DNA of 64,000 bases from an uncultured Lachnospiraceae bacterium (GTDB lineage: Bacteria > Bacillota > Clostridia > Lachnospirales > Lachnospiraceae), in contig ONBW01000002.1 of NCBI GenBank assembly GCA_900316165.1, positions 62,001 to 126,000 of the forward strand. The letters are read 5' to 3'. Made by a program: the position numbers and the translations under genes. Shown in pieces: positions 52,577 through 62,223 of the stretch; position 1 is the first letter of the stretch, and every line of letters begins with the position of its first letter. Below the pieces are notes generated by a model. That model was not told the DNA's origin. It ran no database searches and saw nothing but the letters and a program-made list of their open reading frames with translations.

Positions 52577-53779
52577 TCAGCCTTTTACGATTTCTACATC
52601 CTTAAGCTTTGCGTCCTTCAGCCATTTGTTCAAGGATTTCACATTTGCATCGTAGTTCTTGCTGCCAGTATCCTTGTTTAAAATTATTTTCTTGAGGGAC
52701 TTGCAGCCATCTATCGGATTGTAATCATCACTATAGTTATCAAAAACGAGGCCAATTTTCTCGGTCGTCTTAAAATCGATTGTCTGGAGCTTTTCGCTGC
52801 CTGTAAAATTAATCTGCTTGGCATAAGTCGTTATAGATTCGAGCTTCTTGCAGTTTTTACAGGTGAGGTCGGTCATTTTTTTCTGTTTTGACAGATCAAG
52901 AGATTTTATATCAGTTTCACTGCAGTCAAACAGGGTTACTTTTGGATTTTTCGATAAATCAATAGATGCAAGCGGATTGGAGCTGATAAAAGCCGACTCT
53001 AGTGCAGTGTTCTTTGACACATCTATTTTTTTCAGCTTGTTTACGCCGAATGACAGAGATTTCAATGCAGGATTTTTTGACACATCCAGCTTCGTCAGCT
53101 TATTGTTTCCACAATCGAGATCCTTCAGGGCTTTATTTTTTGATATATCCAGTGATTTCAGATTCTCAGTATTACAGCCCAGATACGTAAGTGCGGTATT
53201 TTTTGAAACATCAAGTGATGTAAGCTTATTGAAGCCACAATCAAGGTGAGTCAGAGCCTTATTCTTTGATACATCTAGTGATTTCAGCTTACATGAATAG
53301 CAGTCAAGCTCGGTAAGTGATGAGTTTTTGGAAACATTAAGCCTCGAAAGACTGGCGCAATTGTTGCAGTCGAGCTTTTTTAGAGCTGTATTCTTTGATA
53401 AATCAAGAGATGTCAGCCCGTTAAAGCTGCAATCAAGGGTGTTCAGTGAAGTGAAATATTCTATTCCCTTGAGATTCTTTATTCCCTTAAAGCTGCATGA
53501 AAGTTTTTTTGTCTTGGAAATCTCCTGCTTGCTCAAAGAGCCATCATTATTTGAATCAGCCTTCTTTTTCACAAATTTCATGAAACTGCTGTCAGGGAAA
53601 TTTGTTTTGTTGATTTTAATCCCTGATCCTGCAGCGACTGTTCTGTCAGAGGTTTTATATACCATCTCTGCTGACGCGTCAATTCCGAGGGCTGGGACAG
53701 CGGCGATTACCATCGCTGCAGCTGAAGCACCAAGTAAAAGATTTCTAAGCTTCTGTGTTGTTTTCATATTCAAAAGCAC
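52577..53779 (-). CDS. Secreted leucine-rich repeat protein
   Basis: This 400-residue protein has a signal peptide (LLLGASAAAMVIAAVPALG). An EF-hand-like ADSNNDGSLSKQEIS follows (about 74-87), and then about ten 21-residue repeats of the form LDVSKNKALTHLDCGFNKLT. It is of the cysteine-containing bacterial surface LRR type. The repeats degenerate toward the C-terminus, which ends LNKWLKDAKLKDVEIVKG. No sorting signal or membrane anchor is seen. Likely a secreted binding protein; ligand unknown. Confidence 0.85.
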   Translation of the reverse strand: MLLNMKTTQKLRNLLLGASAAAMVIAAVPALGIDASAEMVYKTSDRTVAAGSGIKINKTNFPDSSFMKFVKKKADSNNDGSLSKQEISKTKKLSCSFKGIKNLKGIEYFTSLNTLDCSFNGLTSLDLSKNTALKKLDCNNCASLSRLNVSKNSSLTELDCYSCKLKSLDVSKNKALTHLDCGFNKLTSLDVSKNTALTYLGCNTENLKSLDISKNKALKDLDCGNNKLTKLDVSKNPALKSLSFGVNKLKKIDVSKNTALESAFISSNPLASIDLSKNPKVTLFDCSETDIKSLDLSKQKKMTDLTCKNCKKLESITTYAKQINFTGSEKLQTIDFKTTEKIGLVFDNYSDDYNPIDGCKSLKKIILNKDTGSKNYDANVKSLNKWLKDAKLKDVEIVKG

Positions 53780-53894
53780 CTCCTATAATAAAATGAAAAT
53801 AACATTTAAACTATATTACAGTATATTATTATAAAAGGAATGTGTCAAGTAAAATATATTCGTCGTTTTCCAGCGCTTGGCGATTTATCGATAT

Positions 53895-53933
53895 TTCCGT
53901 ACTAAACGACAAGAAATGGCGAATGGTACGGAA
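53895..53933. repeat. Solitary 39-bp dyad of the array family
   Basis: TTCCGTACTA (53895-53904), 19 nt, TGGTACGGAA (53924-53933) has the same geometry as the array units, with one changed base in the left arm. It lies in the 420-nt gap between the leucine-rich repeat gene and the pilus operon. The rest of that gap shows no convincing gene; an 85-codon frame at 53842-54099 runs through the dyad and resembles nothing I know. Confidence 0.8.
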
Positions 53934-54128
53934 ATCCACAGCTTGCTACACATATTATTGGCGGCAGCAGGAACTTATTGATGTAAGCAGGGAATTTATT
54001 GAGGTAGGTAAACCCCTGGTCACCAAACGTAATCGGTTTCTTGAAAAATTGGAACGAATGCCTGATTATCGGTGTCAAAAATTCCATAAAATTTCTTAAA
54101 AAATTATAAATTTATGATTCACAAATGA

Positions 54129-54157
54129 TTGAAAATGTGTTAAAATTTCGTTAATAA
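54129..54157 (+). promoter_or_regulatory. Possible promoter of the pilus operon
   Basis: TTGAAA (54129-54134) and TAATAA (54152-54157) are 17 bp apart, 45 bp before the GTG start of the prepilin peptidase gene. The surroundings are very AT-rich, so chance matches are possible. Confidence 0.35.
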
Positions 54158-54201
54158 ATTATGAAGGGTGGGGTGAAGGGTTTCCTTTCATCATTTTAGA
54201 A

Positions 54202-55053
54202 GTGAAGATTATTATTTATCTATTTGTTTTTATTCTGGGATCGTGCATAGGGTCGTTTCTCAATGTCCTGATATTCAGGATTCCGAAGCACGAGGAATTC
54301 GTTTATGGCAGAAGCCATTGTATGAGCTGCGGGCATGAGCTGAGCTGGTACGACATGTTCCCGATTTTCTCGTTTATTTTTCTAAGAGGGAAATGTCGCT
54401 ACTGTGGGGCAAGACTATCTGTTCAGTATCCGATTATTGAAGCGCTGAACGCCATTTTATGGTGCCTGTGTGTTCATTTGTTTGGACTGTCTATGATAGG
54501 AATCCTTACGGCAGCGCTTCTTTCTGCCTTAATAGTTCTTTCAGTCATAGATGAGCGGACGCAGGAGATACCCTTTGGGATAAATATCTTTATAGCAGTG
54601 CTTGGCGCGGTAAAGGTTGTTTCAGAGATTATCGCGGCAGCGACAGGAGATTCGCTGTATTTTCTTGAAGAAATACTGTCAGATGAGTACAGTCCGTTTG
54701 AGGCTGTTTCGACACAGACAGTAAGCATCGGACATATACTTATCTCGCATGCGTTAGGATTCGTCGTGGTAGCAGGAGTGCTTCTGATTATACTTCTGCT
54801 AAGCGGAGGGGCAGCAATCGGCGGAGGAGATATAAAGCTTATGGCGGCAGCCGGACTTTTCTTAGGACTTCGGCTTACGATCATAGCTTTTTTCGCAGGA
54901 TGCATAGTAGGAACAGTCATACATCTGATAAGAATGGCATTTTTCCATGCGGGAAAGAAGCTGGCGATGGGACCATATCTCGCAATCGGAATCGGACTTA
55001 TGGCATTGTTTGGAAGCAGTATGGTTAGGGCATATGTGGCCCTTGTATTATAG
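54202..55053 (+). CDS. pilD: Prepilin peptidase (A24 family)
   Basis: This 283-residue membrane aspartic protease cleaves and methylates prepilins. The start is GTG. The N-terminal domain has the zinc-type CMSCGHELSWYD and CRYCGARLS cysteine pairs, and GSCIGSFLNVLIFRIP. The catalytic aspartates are in VLSVIDERTQEIP and GGAAIGGGDIKLMAAAGLFL. About seven membrane helices are visible. It opens an operon of pilus-like genes, whose prepilins it should process. Confidence 0.93.
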   Translation: MKIIIYLFVFILGSCIGSFLNVLIFRIPKHEEFVYGRSHCMSCGHELSWYDMFPIFSFIFLRGKCRYCGARLSVQYPIIEALNAILWCLCVHLFGLSMIGILTAALLSALIVLSVIDERTQEIPFGINIFIAVLGAVKVVSEIIAAATGDSLYFLEEILSDEYSPFEAVSTQTVSIGHILISHALGFVVVAGVLLIILLLSGGAAIGGGDIKLMAAAGLFLGLRLTIIAFFAGCIVGTVIHLIRMAFFHAGKKLAMGPYLAIGIGLMALFGSSMVRAYVALVL

Positions 55054-55067
55054 AAGGGAAAAGAAAA

Positions 55068-56807
55068 ATGGCACAGATTATCAATCTGCAGGCAGGAGAC
55101 AGAATTTCACTTGTCTGCCGCGCGACAAAGAGGGGAAATGGCGTTTCTATTAACGAGCATTTCTTCTTCCCAACTCCGATAGGAACTGTTTCTGACGGTA
55201 TGATATCGGAACCAGACGCTTATGCGAAGGCATTGACTCAGGAGCTTGCCAATCACGGCATGAAAAATGTCACCGAGGTAAATGTCTGCCTGGCATCAGG
55301 AAAGACAGCGACCAGAGAGGTAGTACTTCCAAAGCTTAAGGACAAGCAGCTGGCATCTATGATCAAATCGAACGCAGACGAATATTTTCCGGTTGACATG
55401 TCTCAGTACAAACTCTCCTACACCGTTATTGGTGATGAGGAAGAGGTAGTAGCTTCCAAATCTGATGGGACTGAGGATAAGGACGGAAAGGCTGCAGCAA
55501 AAACTACAACCAGATCTACCGGAAAACAGAGAGTGCTGATAAAGGCAGCACCAAAGGAAGTTCTTAATTCATATGTATCGCTTTCACAGAAGGCACTTTT
55601 CCATTTAAGGACTATTGATTCAGCACAGAACGCACTTTACCAGGCACTGAAGAATGTTAAGCTTCAGGGTACAGTTATGTATGTAGATATCGGTTCAGTG
55701 CGTATGGACTGTACGTTTTTAAAGGATGGAAAGTTTGTAATGCAGAGGTCTTTCACATACGGTGGTGATGAGATGATCATCCCGTATATAGAGAGACAGG
55801 GCATGACAGAGGAAAATTATTTCGAGGCTTTCCTTGAGCTTACAAATCCAGAGAAGAATTCTATAGAAAAAGACTTAGCCGAGGATCTGTTAAGCCGTTG
55901 CGTCAGCTCTATTACAAGAGCTGCTGACTACCTGCGAACCACGAAGAACATGCAGGTGGATGGCATTGTGCTTTTAGGTACCTGTGCACATCTTCCATTC
56001 CTGCGCGAGGCTATTCAGGAGCAGTCAGGAATAGATGTAGCATTTATCGAGAATATCAAGGAGACAGCACCGCTTGTAAACGGATCGGCAGACCTGGCCC
56101 GCTACTTAAGCTGTGCTTCCTGTATTATTGATTCTATAAATCTTACACCGGATGCATACTTGGCAAATAAGGCAAAGAAGGGATTTACCTTTGGCGGTGG
56201 CACCAGTGATTCGTTCATGGTGCCGATTATCATTGCGGTAGTTCTTGTTGCAGTCGGAGTAGTCTTAGGACTTATGTCAGTACTCGGATACCTGAGCAAA
56301 AAGCAGGAACTTGCAAATATCCAGACTGAGATGGAACAGCTCAAGCCGGAAAAGGACGCTTACGATGCTTACATCTCATATCAGCAGGATTCAAATTCAC
56401 TTGATTTGATCAAGAATGACGCTGAAGGAAATAACAAAAAGCTCCGTGATTTCTTTGAGGAGCTCGAAGCAAAGATGCCGTCAGATCTTCTTGTAATGAA
56501 CGCTCAGTGTAATTCAGCTACAGTTACAATGACATGTACCTGTGACACACTTGATGATGTGGCAAACGTAATCAGTGATTTCAGAAAGTTTGAGTCCATT
56601 ACGATTACGAATGTATCTGTACCTTCAGTATCACTCAGTGAGAGTGAAAGTGGTAAGAAGACAGAGAACTTCACAGTTACAGCAACTCTTGCTCCAGATG
56701 GTTCTGCAGCTAATCCGGAGACGACTTCATCAGATGGATCAACCACTACATCATCAGATGGGTCAACAACTGATACATCGGCTGATTCAGGCAGCAGTGC
56801 ACAGTAA
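55068..56807 (+). CDS. pilM-pilN: PilM-PilN fusion, type IV pilus alignment complex
   Basis: The first roughly 370 residues of this 579-residue protein are an actin-like PilM domain: ADEYFPVDMSQYKLSYTVIG, VMYVDIGSVRMDCTF, SFTYGGDEMIIPYIERQ, and GIVLLGTCAHLPFLREAI. Then comes a membrane helix (MVPIIIAVVLVAVGVVLGLM), a coiled coil and a PilN-like domain (FFEELEAKMPSDLLVMNAQC). The last 45 residues are a Ser/Thr/Asp-rich tail. PilM normally binds PilN as a separate cytoplasmic protein; here both are one chain. An alanine-rich insert near residue 135 is also unusual. Confidence 0.85.
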   Translation: MAQIINLQAGDRISLVCRATKRGNGVSINEHFFFPTPIGTVSDGMISEPDAYAKALTQELANHGMKNVTEVNVCLASGKTATREVVLPKLKDKQLASMIKSNADEYFPVDMSQYKLSYTVIGDEEEVVASKSDGTEDKDGKAAAKTTTRSTGKQRVLIKAAPKEVLNSYVSLSQKALFHLRTIDSAQNALYQALKNVKLQGTVMYVDIGSVRMDCTFLKDGKFVMQRSFTYGGDEMIIPYIERQGMTEENYFEAFLELTNPEKNSIEKDLAEDLLSRCVSSITRAADYLRTTKNMQVDGIVLLGTCAHLPFLREAIQEQSGIDVAFIENIKETAPLVNGSADLARYLSCASCIIDSINLTPDAYLANKAKKGFTFGGGTSDSFMVPIIIAVVLVAVGVVLGLMSVLGYLSKKQELANIQTEMEQLKPEKDAYDAYISYQQDSNSLDLIKNDAEGNNKKLRDFFEELEAKMPSDLLVMNAQCNSATVTMTCTCDTLDDVANVISDFRKFESITITNVSVPSVSLSESESGKKTENFTVTATLAPDGSAANPETTSSDGSTTTSSDGSTTDTSADSGSSAQ

Positions 56808-56821
56808 GGGAGGGCGTACAG

Positions 56822-57496
56822 ATGAAGATGACATTACAGAAAAAAGATATAAAGCTGATCATAGTTCTGGTCGGTGTACTAGTACTTGTTATTGCTTACT
56901 TCGCAGTATTCAGGACATATAGAGATAAGACCGATGATCTGCAGTCACAGATAGATTCACTGCAGCCTGAGCTTCAGCAGTTAAGAGAGTATGACGATCA
57001 CAAGCAGGAATACCTCGATGGAATAGACGCTTACAAGGAGAATGCGAAGTCAATAATGTCTTCGCTTCCATCATCAATCTGGACAGAGGATCAGATCATG
57101 TTTTTGAGCATGATGGAAGATGACCTTGATATAGAGGCCCAAAGTGAGGCGTTTTCTGATCCTACAGTCCTGACTCAGTTCTCAGGAACACCGCTTGCGG
57201 ACTTAGATAATTATAATGATAAAGTCGACATGACTGCACAGAAGTATCAGACGACCCTCTCTGTGAATATGGACTATAATAAGTTCAAGGATTTCATCGA
57301 CTATATCTACGACGAAGAGAACATGACAGGACTTGATTCTGTTTCACTGTCTTACAATGCAGAGGATGCAGATTTAGAAATATCTACAGTCATTAATCAG
57401 TATTCGCTTTCATATGATGGCGCAGAAGAAGAGACACACTCTGTACCTGAGGTATCAAGCGGAGTATCTGATCCGTTTGGAACAATTTCGCGCTGA
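56822..57496 (+). CDS. pilO: PilO-like pilus assembly protein
   Basis: This 224-residue protein has one N-terminal membrane helix (LIIVLVGVLVLVIAYFAVF), a coiled coil (LQSQIDSLQPELQQLREYDD) and a C-terminal ferredoxin-like region. This is the PilO plan, and it directly follows PilM-PilN as in other pilus operons. It should pair with the PilN part to couple the cytoplasmic ring to the pilus. Confidence 0.8.
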   Translation: MKMTLQKKDIKLIIVLVGVLVLVIAYFAVFRTYRDKTDDLQSQIDSLQPELQQLREYDDHKQEYLDGIDAYKENAKSIMSSLPSSIWTEDQIMFLSMMEDDLDIEAQSEAFSDPTVLTQFSGTPLADLDNYNDKVDMTAQKYQTTLSVNMDYNKFKDFIDYIYDEENMTGLDSVSLSYNAEDADLEISTVINQYSLSYDGAEEETHSVPEVSSGVSDPFGTISR

Positions 57497-57516
57497 CATG
57501 ACAGAGGAGGCAGCTA

Positions 57517-58971
57517 ATGTTTAAGTCTTTCACTAAAAAACTGAATAAGGCTTTTCGCGATGACAGCGGCGCCTCCTTATTGGAGCTGATTATAGCAGTC
57601 ACTATCCTGGCTATAGTCACCGCACCGCTCCTTAACACATTCATAGTTTCTGCAAAGCTGAATGCCAAGGCTAAGACTATGGGCCTTGAGAATGATGCAA
57701 TAACAAGTATCTATGAAAAAATAAAAGGAACCGATGCTTCTGAAATAGTTTCAGCAAAATCGGATGGAACTCTGGATAAAAACCAGAAGGATAATCTTAG
57801 AACGATTTTTGGAGCCGAAGATGTAGCTTTTCATAATCCTGCAGATGTCCGTACCTCTTCAGATGGTCTCTATAAGCAGATGTGCAGTGGAGTAAATCTC
57901 GATATAACAAATCTCTATGCAGGCAAAGAAACTTCTGACAGAAAATTCGACGCGAACGTACAGATGACAGCGGTACCAGTCGGAACTGACGGACTTATAA
58001 GTGTGTCTTCTTATGATCAAGGATTTATTAATACTGATAATAACACTCCTCGTGCTGTCCAGATGTCATTTGATAACGTCTGGCTTCAGCCGACAGATAG
58101 TTCAGACCCTGATGAAATCGTGAATGGTCATTTACCAAATAAAATTAATGCGGATTCCACAGAATCCACGGATGTAATAGATGAGAATCCTGACGCGAAG
58201 GGACAGAGGGTAAAAAAGAACCAGAGGATTATCACAGTAACATTGGAGACTTCGACCTCCTCTGATGGGCTTGTCAGAGTAACTCCTGTCATTAAGTATG
58301 AATACGAGGTAGACTGGATTCAGCTTAAAGAAGGATCGAAGACACAGCTTGAAGAGAAAAAGATCTATTCCGAAGATCACACTGAAGCAAAGCCAGGTGA
58401 TTCTGAGGATATTGCAGTTTATACCAGACGTCTGAATGAGTTTACATACAAGGAAGCAGGTAAAACGGAGGCCGAGCATCATTTCTTTGATGTGATGCTT
58501 TTCTATAGACCGTACTATTATGCAGTAAAGACAGATACAGGTCAATACGATACAATAAATATCGATAATGAGAGCAATCTCGAAGGAGATATGTTTATTG
58601 TAAAAGAGAAACCGGATGATACTAAAACGTATTCAGGTATTATCAGATTGATAGAAAATCATCCAGAAGAGAAGACTAATTTCAAATTAAACGTACATAC
58701 AAATATGGGCCTTAAGTCCACGAATGACCTTATAAATGATAGACAGAGTCTTAGTGGTGGAACCTTTGTACTAAAGAAGATTTATAATTCGAATGGATAC
58801 TATAACCTGAGTAATAATCTTGCCCTGGTTGATAAAAAGTATTCTTATAACACTCTTATAAAGGAAGAGGCAATAGATCACATATATCAGGTTACGATAA
58901 AATTGTATAAAGCAGGCGAGCTTAGTACAGGTAATCCAGTCTGCACGTTTAGTGGCATAAAGGTCAACTAA
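57517..58971 (+). CDS. Large prepilin-like protein
   Basis: This 484-residue protein has a prepilin N-terminus: DDSG before ASLLELIIAVTILAIVTAPL, with Glu at position 5 after the predicted cleavage. The remaining 430 residues are far larger than a normal pilin and show no domain I can name (TLETSTSSDGLVRVTPVIKY; FDVMLFYRPYYYAVKT). It may be a minor, tip-located pilin with an adhesive or initiating function, in the PilW/PilV position. Confidence 0.75.
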   Translation: MFKSFTKKLNKAFRDDSGASLLELIIAVTILAIVTAPLLNTFIVSAKLNAKAKTMGLENDAITSIYEKIKGTDASEIVSAKSDGTLDKNQKDNLRTIFGAEDVAFHNPADVRTSSDGLYKQMCSGVNLDITNLYAGKETSDRKFDANVQMTAVPVGTDGLISVSSYDQGFINTDNNTPRAVQMSFDNVWLQPTDSSDPDEIVNGHLPNKINADSTESTDVIDENPDAKGQRVKKNQRIITVTLETSTSSDGLVRVTPVIKYEYEVDWIQLKEGSKTQLEEKKIYSEDHTEAKPGDSEDIAVYTRRLNEFTYKEAGKTEAEHHFFDVMLFYRPYYYAVKTDTGQYDTINIDNESNLEGDMFIVKEKPDDTKTYSGIIRLIENHPEEKTNFKLNVHTNMGLKSTNDLINDRQSLSGGTFVLKKIYNSNGYYNLSNNLALVDKKYSYNTLIKEEAIDHIYQVTIKLYKAGELSTGNPVCTFSGIKVN

Positions 58972-58985
58972 TACAAAGGAACGAT

Positions 58986-61589
58986 ATGAGCAGGATAAGG
59001 GATTTTTTAAAGAAAAGAAAAAAGCTTGGTAACAAGGGTGAAGCTATGATCCTTATGATTGTAGCCATTGGGATTATCATGTTCTTAGGAATGTCTCTGC
59101 TCTATGCTACAGCTACGGCTTTTATGATCCGTAATTCCGAAAGACAGAGTGAGGAAACGTTTAACTCTGCAGATACAGGTATGGATTTGCTGAAGAACCG
59201 TTTGACTGAGGTTGAAAGCAAAGCGGCTGAGCAGGGCTATGCAAAGGTCTTAAATCTATATGCCGATTCAAAGTCTGATCAGGTGAATTTTAAGAATTCA
59301 TTCATAGAAGGACTGACTCATACCTATGTCTCATCTACAGGTGATATTACTATCTCAGACACCGCAAGTTCAGGAGATACTGCGCTTTTTCCTGGTGGTA
59401 CTACAAGTGCTGTTAATGCATATAGTGAGACAGCAATCCAGGATCTCTTCAGGGGAAAAACAAGCGCTGAAGGAGATACCTATGAGCTGAAGTGTGATGG
59501 GACTGCGAAGCTTTCTAATGACAAAAAATCACTTACACTTAAAGGCATAAAGCTTACTTATACGCGCCATGATGGTTATGTGACCTCTGTAACTACAGAT
59601 ATTAAGCTTAAAGTGCCGGAGATTACAGCGTCGTTACCATCACAGGGATTCGAGAAAAATATTCTGAATGGTTATTCATGTGTGGCTGATCAGGGCCTTA
59701 GATACTATGATTCTACTTCAATGGGGGATACTGCTGCTTCCGGAATAATTGAAGGAAGTGTATATGCTGGTTCTGCATACACGAAGACTGAAAATTTAAC
59801 TGTGTCTGAAGGCAATAAGATTATTATCGGCAGAACCAGAATAACAAGCAGAGGCACGGATGGCAGCGTTACATTTTCAGACGGAAGGACTGATGGACAG
59901 CTTAATATTGAAACTTCCAGTAACAATGCTGGTGGAATAGATCTTAAAGATAATTCTGAGCTTTGGATTCAGGATATAAATCTGTTACATAATGCGTCAA
60001 TTACCACTGGATTAAACTCTAATATCTATGTAGCAGATGATCTGAATTTTGAGGATGGCGGAAGTGCAACGATAAAGGGAAACTATTTCGGATTTGGAAA
60101 TGGAAGCAGGGCCTCTCAGTCCAGTTCTATTATTTTCAATTCGCCAAAGAAGGTTACAATCAATCTGAGTGGAGCTCAGAGCCTTATGCTTGCAGGCCGT
60201 TCTTTTATTATGCAGGACGATAAATCCGATACGAGCGACGAAATCGGAATGGGTTCATCAATCACTGCAAAAAGCGAGCAGCGTGCTTATCTGATACCAA
60301 CAGAAGGTGGCAAAATACCGGGCTCAAATATTCAAAACCCACAGATTGTAGACAGTACAGATGTGGATACTATAAAGCGCAAGGTGGATATCCTCGTAGA
60401 TACGGCTGCAAAAAAAGGTACTAATATTTATGGAATGAAAAAAAGTCTCAGTGAATATTGGACTAATGGTGAACCCATAGTAAAAGTTCTATCGTATCCG
60501 TTAGATAAAGGGGCCAAGTATAAACAATACTATTTCTTTTCATTTAACAGTACAGCAGAGGCTAATGCATACTTCAAGGACTATTTTGAAGCAAATAGAA
60601 ATGACGTTAACTCATATATAAGTCAGTATGCAGAAATCAGTGGCCTTAAATCATCTGTTTTAAGGACAGCTGGAACAGGGCTTACAAACGGAAATGATGG
60701 CTTGGATGTCACAGAAGCACTTAATAAAACTGATGATATTGATGAGATGAATATGCTGGCTGAGAAGTATCAGAAACAGTACAAGAATCTCTCAGAGACA
60801 TTGGACCCGAATACTTCAGGCAGTAAGACACCTTTCTATTCCATGATAGATATAGATAATCTGCATAAGACCTGTGGCTCTATGGATAGCAAAACTCCTG
60901 TTCCTGCAGCCTGGTGGGCTGATGTTAATAATATTAAACCTGTTTATGAGGACGATCTTGTTAAGGATCCTTATAGTGGAGGCGGTAAAAATCTCGTAGT
61001 TGTCAATACACTATATAGAATGCCAAATAAGGGTAATGCCTTTGTCATGTTTGTCTATGAGAATCAAAAGTTATATATGCTTAATCTTGAGAAATCTGGA
61101 GATTCGCTGAGAACTACCTTGAATTCTTCAGATATAAATAAGTATCTTGTTATTCAAAATGGTAAGGAAGTCACCACTAAACTATATACCGGCAGCGTAG
61201 ATTCTTCAGATAGTTCAAATCTTATCGCAATCGCAAATAGTATAACAGAGGTAGATCCTGGAAGGTATTTTGATAAGATTGGTGGCTATGTAGTATGGGG
61301 AGATGTTACTCCTGAAATGTATACGAGATTTACCTTAGGTGATAATGAGATTAATTTCCTTATAGTAGAGGGTAATGTCACTATTCCAAATGACTTTCAT
61401 GGTTTGATTATGTGTTCTGGTATTTTGGAATCAAGAGGAGGAAAAGTTACGCTGGAAAATAATATTGGTTCTAAGATTTTAGCAAAGACACATATCTGGT
61501 CAGGAAACACCGGTGGCAGCAAAAAATCTTCAAGTGAAGACTGGACATTAGGGAAGATGGTTGTATATGAAAACTGGAAGAAGAACTGA
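58986..61589 (+). CDS. PilX-like large pilus-associated protein
   Basis: This 867-residue protein has one N-terminal helix in NKGEAMILMIVAIGIIMFLG followed by QSEETFNSADTGMDLLKNRL, the pattern of PilX N-terminal domains in which inner-membrane minor pilins begin. The large outer region has beta-rich stretches (EDGGSATIKGNYFGFGNGSR) and a C-terminal LIVEGNVTIPNDFHGLIMCS resembling a beta-helix tip. It precedes and overlaps the next prepilin gene by 23 nt. Confidence 0.75.
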   Translation: MSRIRDFLKKRKKLGNKGEAMILMIVAIGIIMFLGMSLLYATATAFMIRNSERQSEETFNSADTGMDLLKNRLTEVESKAAEQGYAKVLNLYADSKSDQVNFKNSFIEGLTHTYVSSTGDITISDTASSGDTALFPGGTTSAVNAYSETAIQDLFRGKTSAEGDTYELKCDGTAKLSNDKKSLTLKGIKLTYTRHDGYVTSVTTDIKLKVPEITASLPSQGFEKNILNGYSCVADQGLRYYDSTSMGDTAASGIIEGSVYAGSAYTKTENLTVSEGNKIIIGRTRITSRGTDGSVTFSDGRTDGQLNIETSSNNAGGIDLKDNSELWIQDINLLHNASITTGLNSNIYVADDLNFEDGGSATIKGNYFGFGNGSRASQSSSIIFNSPKKVTINLSGAQSLMLAGRSFIMQDDKSDTSDEIGMGSSITAKSEQRAYLIPTEGGKIPGSNIQNPQIVDSTDVDTIKRKVDILVDTAAKKGTNIYGMKKSLSEYWTNGEPIVKVLSYPLDKGAKYKQYYFFSFNSTAEANAYFKDYFEANRNDVNSYISQYAEISGLKSSVLRTAGTGLTNGNDGLDVTEALNKTDDIDEMNMLAEKYQKQYKNLSETLDPNTSGSKTPFYSMIDIDNLHKTCGSMDSKTPVPAAWWADVNNIKPVYEDDLVKDPYSGGGKNLVVVNTLYRMPNKGNAFVMFVYENQKLYMLNLEKSGDSLRTTLNSSDINKYLVIQNGKEVTTKLYTGSVDSSDSSNLIAIANSITEVDPGRYFDKIGGYVVWGDVTPEMYTRFTLGDNEINFLIVEGNVTIPNDFHGLIMCSGILESRGGKVTLENNIGSKILAKTHIWSGNTGGSKKSSSEDWTLGKMVVYENWKKN

Positions 61590-62223
61590 TTTTTCAAAGA
61601 GTAATAACTCAGGTTTCACGCTTATAGAGCTGGTTGTCATAGCTGCAATTATATTCGTACTCACAGGTATGATAGCTATAAACGTGACACCGATGTTCAC
61701 ACAGTCAGTACGTTCATCTGCCGAAGATCTGCAGCAGCTGCTTGCAGATACCAGGACAGCAGCTTATGCCAGAGATAATGGCTCAGATTCCACTTATCTC
61801 GAGATTTCTGTTGCAGACAATGGCCGCATAAAGGCTACTGAATATGTCAATGATAATGCGGTTACTCCATATACGAATGGTGAAAATGATTATAAGTATC
61901 TGGGAAACTATAAGGAGACACTTGTAGCAAAAAAGCGTACGTCTACATCGACATCTACTTCGTCAAGTGGATCTGTAACATCTTCTGATAGTGAAATTGG
62001 GTCTATTGGAACAGGACAGAATCTTTACATAGCCTTTGAAAAAGGTACTGGAGAGGTTTACTGCTTTACTTTGGCAAAAGATTGGGCAGATGCTAAAAAT
62101 GCTACAAAATTCAACGATGGAGTTGTGTCTGATGCAGTCATCACTCTTCAGGGAAACGGATCTACTTTTGAAGTTACAGTAGATGGTGTTACAGGCAGAA
62201 GCAAATATACGAGGATCTATTAA
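61567..62223 (+). CDS. Prepilin, GspH/FimT-like
   Basis: Start set at the ATG at 61567, 9 nt after GGGAAG; the upstream TTG at 61561 lacks a better site. The 218-residue product has SNNSG before FTLIELVVIAAIIFVLTGMI, with Glu5, then MFTQSVRSSAEDLQQLLADT, as in GspH/FimT minor pseudopilins. A Ser/Thr-rich stretch (about 125-145) and VTVDGVTGRSKYTRIY close it. Its stop abuts the next prepilin gene. Confidence 0.82.
   Translation: MKTGRRTDFSKSNNSGFTLIELVVIAAIIFVLTGMIAINVTPMFTQSVRSSAEDLQQLLADTRTAAYARDNGSDSTYLEISVADNGRIKATEYVNDNAVTPYTNGENDYKYLGNYKETLVAKKRTSTSTSTSSSGSVTSSDSEIGSIGTGQNLYIAFEKGTGEVYCFTLAKDWADAKNATKFNDGVVSDAVITLQGNGSTFEVTVDGVTGRSKYTRIY

Noticed and set aside
53842..54099. 85-codon ORF after the leucine-rich repeat gene
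   Set aside because: It runs through the solitary dyad, has no clear ribosome site and resembles no protein I know; an equally open frame exists on the other strand.
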